Source: Deltaproteobacteria bacterium (GTDB lineage: Bacteria; Desulfobacterota; DSM-4660; Desulfatiglandales; HGW-15). Taken from it: 42,100 nucleotides of DNA. The translations under genes were made by a program, and so were the position numbers. Under the pieces are notes generated by a model, which saw only the letters and a list, made by a program, of their open reading frames with translations, did no database searches and had not been told where the DNA came from. Positions 17,813-25,666 of the stretch are shown here, in pieces. How positions within the stretch are numbered: position 1 is the first letter of the stretch; every line of letters begins with the position of its first letter. The stretch lies in the NCBI GenBank assembly GCA_019307745.1, contig JAFDJA010000003.1, positions 1-42,100 on the forward strand, read 5' to 3'.

Positions 17813-17896
17813 GATAAAGTCTCCTTGTTTATTTCATTATTCACATTTTGGAATTGTACACTGTTGTAGATGTTTCGTATTATAGCCTTGTTTTAC

Positions 17897-18655
17897 CTAC
17901 CCCAGTTTTTCAGCTATCTCTTTTACGGCCTCAAGCCCGGACAGGTTTTTTTCAAAAGGCGGCTGCCCTTCAAGATCTGCCTCAATTATCTCCTCTGAAA
18001 ACGGTATATAGCCCAAGAATTCAAAATCCGGCATATGCTCTTTAAAAAAATTCTTGTCCTTTTCCGATCGAATCTTATTGCCTACAAAGGATATTTTTTT
18101 CAGACCGATATCGCTCGCAAGCTGGAGAATGTGATGCGCGGTCTCAATGCTGCGCCTTCCCGGTTCAACAACCACTATCAATCTGTCTACGGACATGGCA
18201 GTTGCCCTGCCCAGGTGCTCAAGGCCTGCCTCCATATCCAGCACCACTGCCTCGTCTCTTGCGAGGACAATATGTGTTACAAGGGTCTTCAGCAGAGTGC
18301 TTTCCGGACATATACAGCCGCCTCCTCCAGTCTTTACACCTCCAAGGATCATTAGTTTGATATTACCAAGGTTTATTGAAAGTTTTTCAGGCAGGTCATC
18401 AACCTTGGGATTCAGTTTAAAAAATGCGCCCATTGTGCCCATTTTTGCCTCAGTCCTCTGTTCAATGATCTCCTTCATTTCAGATATGGGAACAACAGGC
18501 CTATCTTTTTCAACCCCAAGGGCCTGGGCAAGATTGGCATCCGGATCTGCATCTATAGCCAACACCTTTTTGCCCTGGTCAGCCAATGCCTTGATCAGAA
18601 AGGCTGAGAATGTAGTCTTTCCCACTCCCCCTTTACCGCTTACAGCTATTTTCAT
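17897..18655 (-). CDS. cooC: CooC-type nickel-insertion ATPase
   Basis: CooC-family MinD-like ATPases support nickel insertion in carbon monoxide dehydrogenase. The 252-residue protein has the deviant Walker A GKGGVGKTT at residues 7-15, DADPDANLAQALG (A' motif) and a CxC pair in GGGGCICPEST, which in CooC binds metal at the dimer interface. LDMEAGLEHLGR carries the Walker B aspartate. The protein is full length. No carbon monoxide dehydrogenase or acetyl-CoA synthase gene is visible within the window, so the partner lies elsewhere or the protein serves another nickel enzyme. serC is 84 bp downstream in the same direction. Confidence 0.88.
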   Translation of the reverse strand: MKIAVSGKGGVGKTTFSAFLIKALADQGKKVLAIDADPDANLAQALGVEKDRPVVPISEMKEIIEQRTEAKMGTMGAFFKLNPKVDDLPEKLSINLGNIKLMILGGVKTGGGGCICPESTLLKTLVTHIVLARDEAVVLDMEAGLEHLGRATAMSVDRLIVVVEPGRRSIETAHHILQLASDIGLKKISFVGNKIRSEKDKNFFKEHMPDFEFLGYIPFSEEIIEADLEGQPPFEKNLSGLEAVKEIAEKLG

Positions 18656-18711
18656 AATCTTCCATCCTCGTTGATTTACTGTCTAAGGCAGGGGGGTTAT
18701 TTCTCATCTCC

Positions 18712-18999
18712 CTATGCCATGGATCTTGTTTTAAATATCAGAATTTTTTTCAAAAAAAGATACTGGATTCGTGCCAAAGCGATAAAGTTTTCTCTGAAAT
18801 CCTGTAATGAGGGATAACATTGATCTTCTTTATTCCTTCGAATACCCTGGGCTAATCCTTTCAGGTCGGGTACGGGACACACAACCTGTAGCAGATGTTT
18901 GCTGAAAAATTCCAGTGGATTCAAGTCACACCCTTGAAAATATATTGTTGCATAAAAGGTGAGACGTGTATTTATACTATCTGGCCTGTTTTGAGGCAA
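18712..18999 (-). CDS. Possible 95-residue ORF or gene remnant of unknown family
   Basis: This frame starts at a TTG (18999) that follows an in-frame stop. No ribosome binding site is seen. The residues (...FYATIYFQGCDLNPLEFFSKHLLQVVCPVPDL is the style of the central part) look protein-like, with regular hydrophobic spacing. I do not recognise the family. It could be the truncated tail of a transposase-like or helical protein in the long gap between cooC and traB. Weak evidence only. Confidence 0.25.
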   Translation of the reverse strand: MPQNRPDSINTRLTFYATIYFQGCDLNPLEFFSKHLLQVVCPVPDLKGLAQGIRRNKEDQCYPSLQDFRENFIALARIQYLFLKKILIFKTRSMA

Positions 19000-19200
19000 T
19001 CAATTTTTGATGGAAATGGACTTTTTTCATAGTCCGTTGTTCACAAACTGTCCAGATTTTTAGACATGACAGCCCTTATAATAATTTTTATATTAAATTT
19101 TCTTGAAAAAAATGATTTTCCGGAGATATGATTTTTAGCGTGGATTGGGATCTTTCTTTTAACTTCCTGAAATAATGGAAGAATATTTTTTTAAAAATTT
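19000..19200. other. AT-rich upstream region before a sigma-54 promoter
   Basis: Very AT-rich sequence with long A and T runs and no ORF. It contains a CTTCC-N9-GGAAG inverted repeat (19163-19181) about 20 bases before the -24 element. It may serve as an activator or IHF-type bending region for the promoter at 19201. Confidence 0.35.
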
Positions 19201-19217
19201 TTGGCATATTGTTTGCA
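19201..19217 (+). promoter_or_regulatory. Sigma-54 (-24/-12) promoter upstream of traB
   Basis: TTGGCATATTGTTTGCA keeps GG (19203-19204) and GC (19215-19216) with a 10-base spacing. The consensus TTGGCA and TTGCA flanks are both intact. Transcription would start near 19228. The first sizeable gene is traB, 318 bp on. The leader between could hold a small RNA: a short frame (19249-19353, 34 residues, no ribosome site) and a weak hairpin plus a T-run near 19335-19366 lie there. Confidence 0.6.
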
Positions 19218-19545
19218 TTATAAACAAATAATAGGTATGGATCTATAAATGCTTCTCAGGTGTGCGTGCATCTTTTCTGCGTGTTGCGAGATAAAAAAAA
19301 GAATAGAGTCCGCACCGGAGACTACAACGGCATTTTTGGGAGGCATTTTATAGGCCTGTTTTTTTAAGTTCTTTTGCCATCAATCCCTAATATCAAGTCC
19401 TTGACATATCTCTACCTTTCAAATATTGTCTGAAATCCATGATGTATATCTGATCGGTTAGTAGACATTCCCAAATGCTGCCTCCCGGCCACCGGACATC
19501 CTGAATAGTACTCAAAAAATTTTATACTTAGGTTGGTGTTATTTT

Positions 19546-20709
19546 ATGGCAGATAATATTAATATCCATAGATTGAACAGTGGCGATAAAGAGATCATAC
19601 TCGTTGGTACTGCCCATGTGTCAAAAGAGAGCGCGGAACTCGTAACAAGGGTGATAGAAGAAGAGAAACCCGATACGGTCTGTGTTGAACTCTGTGAGTC
19701 CAGGTACCAGACCATCACTCAAAAAAATAAATGGCGGGAAACGAACCTCTTTAAGGTTATTAAGGAGAAAAAGGCATTCCTGTTGCTTATGAATCTTATG
19801 CTTTCTTCCTTTCAGAAAAGGATTGGCGATAAACTGGGTATCAAGCCCGGTGAGGAGATGATCCAGGCATTGAAGGCTGCTGAACAAGTCGATGCCAGGG
19901 TACACCTTGCAGACAGGGATATAAGGGTGACCCTTGCCAGGACATGGCGGCTGATGGGCCTGTGGTCCAGGTTTAAGCTGTTGGGACAGTTTGTGGCATC
20001 AGTATTTGGCATGGAGGATATTGAGGTAGAGGATGTTGAAGAGATGAAAAAACAGGATGTCCTCGAGACCCTGCTTGCTGAAATAGGAAAATCAATACCA
20101 GAACTTAAGCGTGTCCTGATTGATGAGAGGGACCTGTATCTGGGGGAAAAGATTCGGACCGCTCCCGGAAAGAAGATAGTCGCTGTGGTCGGTGCAGGTC
20201 ATGTTCCGGGAATTAAGGCCCATTGGGGAAAGGCGGTCAATATTGAGGCACTTGAGCAAATGCCTCCAAAGGGCAGGCTCGGTACAAGCCTGAAGTGGGG
20301 TATACCCGGGGCTATAATTGGTCTGATAATATGGGGCTTTTTTACGGCAGGCGCATCAGCTGGTACGGATATGATAAAATTATGGATCATTGCAAATGCC
20401 CTATTTACTGGCATAGGCACATCGATTGCCCTGGCTCACCCGGTAACAATCCTTGCTGCCATGTTAGCCGCACCCTTGACATCCCTGAATCCCATGATAG
20501 CTGCAGGATGGGTCGCCGGGCTTGTGGAGGCGTTCATGGGGCAGCCTAAGGTAAAGGACTTTGAATTATTATCCGATGATATTAGCTCTGTGAAGGGCTT
20601 CTGGCGAAACAAGGTCACAAAGATATTGCTGGTTGTGGTTTTTGCAAACATAGGGAGTTCAATTGGTACATTTGTGGCTATTCCATTAATGACCAGGATC
20701 TTTTTGTAG
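19546..20709 (+). CDS. TraB/GumN-family membrane protein (pheromone-shutdown TraB type)
   Basis: The 387-residue protein has the TraB domain in its first 235 residues: IILVGTAHVSKESAELV, EKPDTVCVELCESRY, LADRDIRVTLAR and VVGAGHVPGIKAHW. Its paired histidines and glutamates resemble the EreA/ChaN/TIKI superfamily, whose members include metalloproteases. The second half has about four membrane helices (residues 250-385; LKWGIPGAIIGLIIWGF and AHPVTILAAMLAAPL mark two). The archetype reduces pheromone signalling in Enterococcus, but bacterial homologues of this length have no known role. The ribosome site is poor. It lies downstream of a sigma-54 promoter. Confidence 0.85.
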   Translation: MADNINIHRLNSGDKEIILVGTAHVSKESAELVTRVIEEEKPDTVCVELCESRYQTITQKNKWRETNLFKVIKEKKAFLLLMNLMLSSFQKRIGDKLGIKPGEEMIQALKAAEQVDARVHLADRDIRVTLARTWRLMGLWSRFKLLGQFVASVFGMEDIEVEDVEEMKKQDVLETLLAEIGKSIPELKRVLIDERDLYLGEKIRTAPGKKIVAVVGAGHVPGIKAHWGKAVNIEALEQMPPKGRLGTSLKWGIPGAIIGLIIWGFFTAGASAGTDMIKLWIIANALFTGIGTSIALAHPVTILAAMLAAPLTSLNPMIAAGWVAGLVEAFMGQPKVKDFELLSDDISSVKGFWRNKVTKILLVVVFANIGSSIGTFVAIPLMTRIFL

Positions 20710-20732
20710 CCCAGAACTGAAGCAGGCTCAAA

Positions 20733-20880
20733 TATAGTACATTAAGGATGATAAACTATATGACCTTGTAGGCTGGCTTGAAAAACATTCACATGAACCT
20801 GTGATTGAGGAGGAAGGGGAAGATGAGGAGATTGATCTTTTTCTGTTAACATGCCTGATGATGAATGTCAGCTTGTAAGC
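20733..20880 (+). pseudogene. Possible 3' remnant of an acidic protein
   Basis: After the traB stop an open frame without an ATG or ribosome site runs to a TAA at 20878-20880. Its residues (DDKLYDLVGWLEKHSHEPV, then a run of glutamates and aspartates) look like a real protein end. It may be a truncated gene tail left by the event that placed the glycosidase gene, whose stop codon begins at 20881, directly beside it. Confidence 0.25.
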
Positions 20881-21981
20881 TTAATCCGGTCTTGTTCGTC
20901 TTCTCTTCCGTCGTGCATCCTCCCATGCCTTCAGCATCTGTTCACTGATCTCGATCTTTGGCACCTTTCCTTCCCAAGCATCCGCGATGATCGTCATGAC
21001 ACCAGGTGTTGCCAGGGCAAAATTTCGTCCCACTGGCCGTGGATACGGGAACCACTTCCATAACAGCGCACCAACCACACATGGTTCCTCATCGATCGCC
21101 GCAAGAGCTGCTTTCCAGCAGGACTCCTGCACCAACCGGGCGCCTTCTCCATCAGTATGGTAGTTCCATGGCTCTACAGGTGCCATGTAAGACAGGGTGT
21201 ACCCCAATTCCGCAAACAGGATTTTTCGGTTCATCTTTTCAGAATAGGACCGCAGCTCCTCCATAAGTTTTTTCCAGCCTGTTTGTATTTCTTTTGGTGT
21301 TGAATTGGGTTTGCTTGCAACAGGGAAATATGCCTGTATCCCGATCACGTCCAGGGCATCCCAAAACGGGACCCGTTTATAATCCGTCCAGTTGGCAGCA
21401 TATGTAAGCGGTACCTTCATAATTGACCTCACCTCCGTGATCAGGGTCCGCCATTCAGCCTCGTGGTTCAGGGTTCTGTCAAGCTCAGTACCTACCACAA
21501 AGGCGTCCGCCTCCCTGCAGGCATTTGCGAGTGTCAAAATCCATTTTCTATAGTCTGTCCAGAACCGCAGCCATTCATCTGTGGTATCGAATTCTATTTC
21601 ACCCCTCCACTGGAAGGGTGTACGCCAGTACGCTATGTGGGGCTTGATGCAAATGCTCAATCCTTGCTTGTGTGCCTCCTGAATCGGCCGGATCAGTTGA
21701 GCGGGTGGATCCTTTGGATCAAATTCCTGGAATTTTATTGATCCATCAGCCCCAATACGTCCATACGGATGAATCGAAACCCAGTTCGCACCAATGGTCT
21801 TGATATCCGCAAGTGTCGGCACAATTGCGTCCTGTCCCCAGTCCTGACCTCCACCATGGGTTGAAATAGTGATCCCCCGGACAATATCCTTGTCTCCGTC
21901 CGTGTGCTGGCTGTGTGACGCTTTTGCTGACCCGATTCCAAGGGCCAAGGCGATCAGAATAAACCAGTATTTGAACATCAC
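20881..21981 (-). CDS. Exported GH113-like glycoside hydrolase
   Basis: The 366-residue protein has a signal peptide of about 20 residues and a TIM-barrel glycosidase domain. The family signs are GITISTHGGG after the leader, NWVSIHPYGRIG, SICIKPHIAYWR, a likely acid/base Glu166 in VVGTELDRT and a likely nucleophile Glu258 in ILFAELGYT. GALLWKWFPYP closes the barrel. GH113 members include beta-mannanases, but many relatives are uncharacterised, so the substrate is open. The DNA looks more GC-rich than the flanks, and no carbohydrate gene lies nearby; the gene may have come by transfer. Confidence 0.82.
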   Translation of the reverse strand: MMFKYWFILIALALGIGSAKASHSQHTDGDKDIVRGITISTHGGGQDWGQDAIVPTLADIKTIGANWVSIHPYGRIGADGSIKFQEFDPKDPPAQLIRPIQEAHKQGLSICIKPHIAYWRTPFQWRGEIEFDTTDEWLRFWTDYRKWILTLANACREADAFVVGTELDRTLNHEAEWRTLITEVRSIMKVPLTYAANWTDYKRVPFWDALDVIGIQAYFPVASKPNSTPKEIQTGWKKLMEELRSYSEKMNRKILFAELGYTLSYMAPVEPWNYHTDGEGARLVQESCWKAALAAIDEEPCVVGALLWKWFPYPRPVGRNFALATPGVMTIIADAWEGKVPKIEISEQMLKAWEDARRKRRRTRPD

Positions 21982-22137
21982 AGTATTGATCTCCTCTGAG
22001 AATATGTTCAGGCCTGTCTCTAATGGGGCCTGCGGTGGGTGTGATTATCCTTAAAATTATATTAGTAAACTTGACAAAATTTGTCTTTCAAAAAAATGTT
22101 ACAGACATTAGGGAGCTAATCATTTTCACAGGACAAA

Positions 22138-22202
22138 ATCCCCTCCAATTCCCCTTATAAGAAGATAAATAGACCTGGCAGACAGGAAGATTGAGGGGGG
22201 AT
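22138..22202 (-). terminator. Large inverted repeat, probable terminator after the first ASST-like gene
   Basis: The arms ATCCCCTCCAAT (22138-22149) and ATTGAGGGGGGAT (22190-22202) pair with one mismatch or bulge. The loop holds a smaller CCTG/CAGG hairpin. Reading leftwards, a short T-run follows the stem. It lies between the ASST-like gene and the glycosidase gene. The remaining sequence from 21982 to 22283 shows no gene. Confidence 0.45.
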
Positions 22203-22283
22203 ATTTTGATTACTTGATTCATCTGCAGAAAATTATGTGGTTAACTCTGCCCCGCGCCCTCAGCCATCTGTCCTTTGAAGCTC

Positions 22284-23741
22284 TTACTTTTTTCCCCCCT
22301 TATTTCTACCCTTTTTCCCACCTTTTTTTCCACCTTTGTTAGCGACAACCTTTGTTATTATCTTGTCAGGGTACACCTCATGAAAAGTCCCCATTGGTGT
22401 AAGATCTCTATTCTTGAGGCCTGCATAGTCCGGCAGTATACGCGTGCACCTGAAAACAGTGTTGGTCTCCAGAGGGTCTGTTTCCATGGCTATAATATCG
22501 CCCCCTTTGGCCACAGGGCTTATATATTTCCACACAATTCTGCCCTTAGTAGTTACCTCAAAAAAGATTCCGGGAGAACCGGAACATATCAGCGTATTTC
22601 CGTTCGGCAGGCGCTGCACCCCTGAAACCGCCGTGGAAAAGAAATCTTTTTTCTCAGGTGCCGTATAGGTCCATGCCTGTTTTGGGGGCCCAAACGCCTT
22701 GCCCTTAGCTGGCATGATATATCTTCCGTTCTTATCAAGCGGAGGTATGATCTCATCGGCAGATGCGTATCCCCGTTTTACTCCATTACTGAAGAGCATT
22801 ATATTTCCCGCACCTGGAAGTCCCGGGGACACCCAATGGGCATCATGTTGACCATCCAGCATCATATCCTCCGCATCACCGCATTTATAACTGGCAGGAT
22901 TACCCCACCTAAAGAGTATATCACCTCCCATTCCGCTTTTTCCGCCAGCGTGTGTCACAACCTCTTCAGCGGTGGTACTATGGTCAATTACATATATTTC
23001 ACTGATCCCACGTACACTGATAATTATCTCATCACGTTCAGTATTGTATGCCACCGAATTTGCATGGAGCCAGTCCGCTTTTCTACGACCCATATTAACA
23101 TCAATAAGATCCGGGTGTTCATTCACTACACCATAGTTTGGCTTTGTTTTATCAAAATCTTGAATAAGATGATCCCATATACGCCATTCCCACACTACCT
23201 TGCCACTGTCCTTACCTGTTTTCTGGATTTCGACCACTTTTTCAGGCCAGACCTCTTCTGATGAATCCAACTGTTTCGGATTGCGGCCTGCCGCTATCGC
23301 CTCTTCCTTTGTCTTGAACTCATAAGCCAGAACAAGTACATTCCCGTTTGGGAGGGGCTCAACATCATGATGAGGGATATATTTTTCACTGTAATAGTCA
23401 AAAGACCAAACGACATTACTGTCCCAGTCCAGCAGTTCAATCTTGCCACCACCTTTTCTATTCGGTACTGCCCCCCTTAAGGATGCAGGTCTGAGCAAAA
23501 GGCCATTCTCCAGGAGATATACAGACTGCTCTGCCAAATATTTGCTCTCCCATGTGTGTACAAGCCGGCCTTCCATGTCTATCAGAAAGGTGGTGGTTGT
23601 TTTGGGGGGGAACAGGTTGTAGCCCTGAACCGCGCCCTTTTCATTGATGAACAGGCCGACCTTTTGCTCCCCGGCAGAGGCGTTAAGACAGAAAACCATT
23701 AGTATAAGTGCAATAAGAGAAATAATTTTATACATATTCAT
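22284..23741 (-). CDS. Arylsulfotransferase-like beta-propeller protein 1, exported, Lys/Gly tail
   Basis: Periplasmic arylsulfate sulfotransferases move sulfate between phenols without PAPS, through a sulfohistidine. This 485-residue homologue has a signal peptide of about 23 residues and propeller blades marked by FLIDMEGRLVHTW, PHHDVEPLPNGNVLVL, VVWEWRIWDHLIQD and RLPNGNTLICSG. Candidate active-site histidines are His226 (DWLHANSV) and His299 (GQHDAHWV). Whether the sulfohistidine of E. coli AssT (His436) has a counterpart needs an alignment. The last 19 residues are a Lys/Gly repeat (KGGKKGGKKG). The ATG has GGGAGG 7 bases upstream. A sigma-70-like promoter lies at 23893-23922. Confidence 0.82.
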   Translation of the reverse strand: MNMYKIISLIALILMVFCLNASAGEQKVGLFINEKGAVQGYNLFPPKTTTTFLIDMEGRLVHTWESKYLAEQSVYLLENGLLLRPASLRGAVPNRKGGGKIELLDWDSNVVWSFDYYSEKYIPHHDVEPLPNGNVLVLAYEFKTKEEAIAAGRNPKQLDSSEEVWPEKVVEIQKTGKDSGKVVWEWRIWDHLIQDFDKTKPNYGVVNEHPDLIDVNMGRRKADWLHANSVAYNTERDEIIISVRGISEIYVIDHSTTAEEVVTHAGGKSGMGGDILFRWGNPASYKCGDAEDMMLDGQHDAHWVSPGLPGAGNIMLFSNGVKRGYASADEIIPPLDKNGRYIMPAKGKAFGPPKQAWTYTAPEKKDFFSTAVSGVQRLPNGNTLICSGSPGIFFEVTTKGRIVWKYISPVAKGGDIIAMETDPLETNTVFRCTRILPDYAGLKNRDLTPMGTFHEVYPDKIITKVVANKGGKKGGKKGRNKGGKK

Positions 23742-23892
23742 AGATGACCTCCCTTTGTCCCTGGTTCTGGACGGTAAATAAATGTGTTGTGGGTGATTGA
23801 ATAAGTACTCCCTGATATTTAAACATGTCCTGTTAGGTATATTATCTGAAACCTATTTGAAATTCAGGTATCGAATTGATATATAACTATCA

Positions 23893-23922
23893 ATATTATC
23901 AAATAAGATTTGGAGAGGTCAA
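23893..23922 (-). promoter_or_regulatory. Sigma-70-like promoter of ASST-like gene 1
   Basis: On the minus strand, TTGACC (23922-23917) is followed after 18 bases by TAATAT (23898-23893). The expected start near 23886 leaves a leader of about 145 nt before the ATG. Confidence 0.45.
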
Positions 23923-23931
23923 CTATGATCA

Positions 23932-23961
23932 GTTTTTAAAGGACTTGCCCGCTTTAAAAAC
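23932..23961. repeat. Perfect 10-bp inverted repeat between the Ig-like gene and ASST-like gene 1
   Basis: GTTTTTAAAG and CTTTAAAAAC flank a 10-base GC-rich loop. It lies 19 bases after the stop of the upstream gene and just before the promoter at 23893-23922. It could be a weak terminator or a regulator site. Confidence 0.45.
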
Positions 23962-23980
23962 CATAATTACTTTTTTAAAA

Positions 23981-25216
23981 CTATATCCATAAGTCATTAG
24001 AATAATATAATAACTTTGAAACGGAGACAATAATTTCCTCCGCGTGCCATCCTTGCTGGTCTGGTTCGCCGCTTGTTGGAGAGCGATGATTCCATGATTC
24101 ATAATTCATATTGGCCATTTCCACACGGTGCTTTATCCACTGAATTCCAGTAGAATCGGTTTTAGCCCTTACACGAACAGTAAAACTTCGTTGTGTATCG
24201 TGTAAATATCCAGAAGTGGCTTGTACCAACTGATGGGAGGGTATTATCAGTCCGGAGTTTTTTGTATTTATCTTATGGACAATATCGTTTGTTGGAAAAT
24301 TAACATATCTTATTTCTTCCCTGTAAGCCTCAGTAAAACTGTTTGGATTAATGCTCATGCCATTAATGTCTATTATTTCAAGGCCATTTGACACACTTAT
24401 GAAAACAGTCCCTGCAGGTGTTTGCCCGCCATTATTCTTTACATTAACGACGACTGTTTCGGTTTTGCCTTCAAGTATTGTGAAATAAGACCCATCCGCC
24501 CATACACTTGCTGATGGCGGATTATTGGACCTTATGGATGAATCAGGCCTGTTGCTTGATTCTTTTCTCTCTTTCTCTTCAGAACTACCTTTATTTATGG
24601 CTAAATCAGGCTCTGGCAGTGAGACAATGACCGTGCCGACTTTATAAGTTGCTTCTTTCTGGTGATCCTGATTTGACAAATCACTGGACGGATCTCGAGG
24701 GTGTGATGATCCATCATATATATACATTTTACAGTAAATATCATATGTTCCCGCCTTTCTGGGCGTGATAGTCACTTTCAGGGTGTTTTCTTTTTCCGCG
24801 TTCCAGTTATTCCAGCATGGTTCCACATGAAGATATTTTGCAGTGCCTCTCGCCAATGGTTCTCCCTTCCAAAAGACGGATTTGTCCGAAGAAGCACCAA
24901 CAGCAACGTGGCTCTCCGTGACCTCAACCCCGTCGGAATATGCCTGTCGAATTTGGACGGCTATGCCGCCGTAGGAGACACTGCTGCTACCATTGTGGGC
25001 TCCTTTTACTGCGACAAGGAATGGTTCATCCACAAGAACATTAGACTTATTAATGGCATAAGATTTTATAACAGGTTCAGGGGAGTGATTTGTGTTGCCA
25101 TTGATATCCGCGCAACTATTATCCGCGCAAAAAAACAAGCAAAACAAGGTAACAAAATAAACAGTAACCCAAACGCCATATAATGGTTTTATGCTGATTG
25201 TAAGTTTGGGATTCAT
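23981..25216 (-). CDS. Exported protein with Ig-like domains, unknown function
   Basis: The 411-residue protein has a signal peptide (MNPKLTISIKPLYGVWVTV is its first part, cleavage near CADNSCA). Two beta-rich regions follow. Residues about 40-190 read like an Ig-like domain (VLVDEPFLVAVKG ... KAGTYDIYCKMYIYDGS). Residues about 230-400 resemble a CARDB-type adhesion fold (ILEGKTETVVVNVKNNGGQTPAGTVFISV). A low-complexity linker joins them. The frame is open to an ATG at 25267, but that start would place 17 charged residues before the leader. It precedes ASST-like gene 1 on the same strand. No enzyme motif was seen; a role in substrate or surface binding is a guess. Confidence 0.68.
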   Translation of the reverse strand: MNPKLTISIKPLYGVWVTVYFVTLFCLFFCADNSCADINGNTNHSPEPVIKSYAINKSNVLVDEPFLVAVKGAHNGSSSVSYGGIAVQIRQAYSDGVEVTESHVAVGASSDKSVFWKGEPLARGTAKYLHVEPCWNNWNAEKENTLKVTITPRKAGTYDIYCKMYIYDGSSHPRDPSSDLSNQDHQKEATYKVGTVIVSLPEPDLAINKGSSEEKERKESSNRPDSSIRSNNPPSASVWADGSYFTILEGKTETVVVNVKNNGGQTPAGTVFISVSNGLEIIDINGMSINPNSFTEAYREEIRYVNFPTNDIVHKINTKNSGLIIPSHQLVQATSGYLHDTQRSFTVRVRAKTDSTGIQWIKHRVEMANMNYESWNHRSPTSGEPDQQGWHAEEIIVSVSKLLYYSNDLWI

Positions 25217-25582
25217 GTCTCCATCTCTAAAAAAAGTTGTAATCGGATAAGGCCTATGGAACCCCATTTTTTCGGGTCATCCTGTTTTTGGCACTGATTT
25301 AATAAGGCTCTCAGGCATTTGTCAGGATAAAAGATTGACCTGAAAGTGAGCCTGTTTGTGTGATAAAAACGTTTTTAAATCATGTTTGCAGAGGTTTTAA
25401 AGCCCGACTGCCGTGGCAATTTGAAAATGCCACCATATCTGATAACATTAGCAAACCAAACTTATATGGGTCAACCTTAATCAGTATTGATGAGATATTT
25501 TAATGGGGAAGTAATTTAGAGGTTCTACCTGCTCAAGCAGGTTATGAAAAGGGCAGGGCAGGATTGAAAAAACAGATACAGT
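25217..25582. other. Intergenic region with a palindrome
   Basis: No gene is seen in this 366-bp AT-rich stretch. A palindrome GTGGCA-N9-TGCCAC (25413-25433) has nine of ten symmetric pairs. It lies about 200 bases upstream of the Ig-like gene and could be an operator. TTGGCAC at 25289-25295 resembles a -24 element but has no matching GC at -12. Confidence 0.4.
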
Positions 25583-25619
25583 AAAAAAAAGGGGGCAGAA
25601 GAAAAATCCCCTGCCGCCC
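25583..25619 (-). terminator. Rho-independent terminator of ASST-like gene 2
   Basis: On the minus strand, GGGCGGCAG pairs with CTGCCCCC (one bulged C) and is followed by eight T residues. It lies 48 bases after the stop of the gene at 25667. Confidence 0.75.
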
Positions 25620-25666
25620 TTTTACCTGTTTCTGATTGTACTTGGAGTAATATTGTTATTGTTTTA

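Noticed and set aside
25289-25305. TTGGCAC resembling another sigma-54 promoter
   Set aside because: No GC follows at the required 10-base distance.
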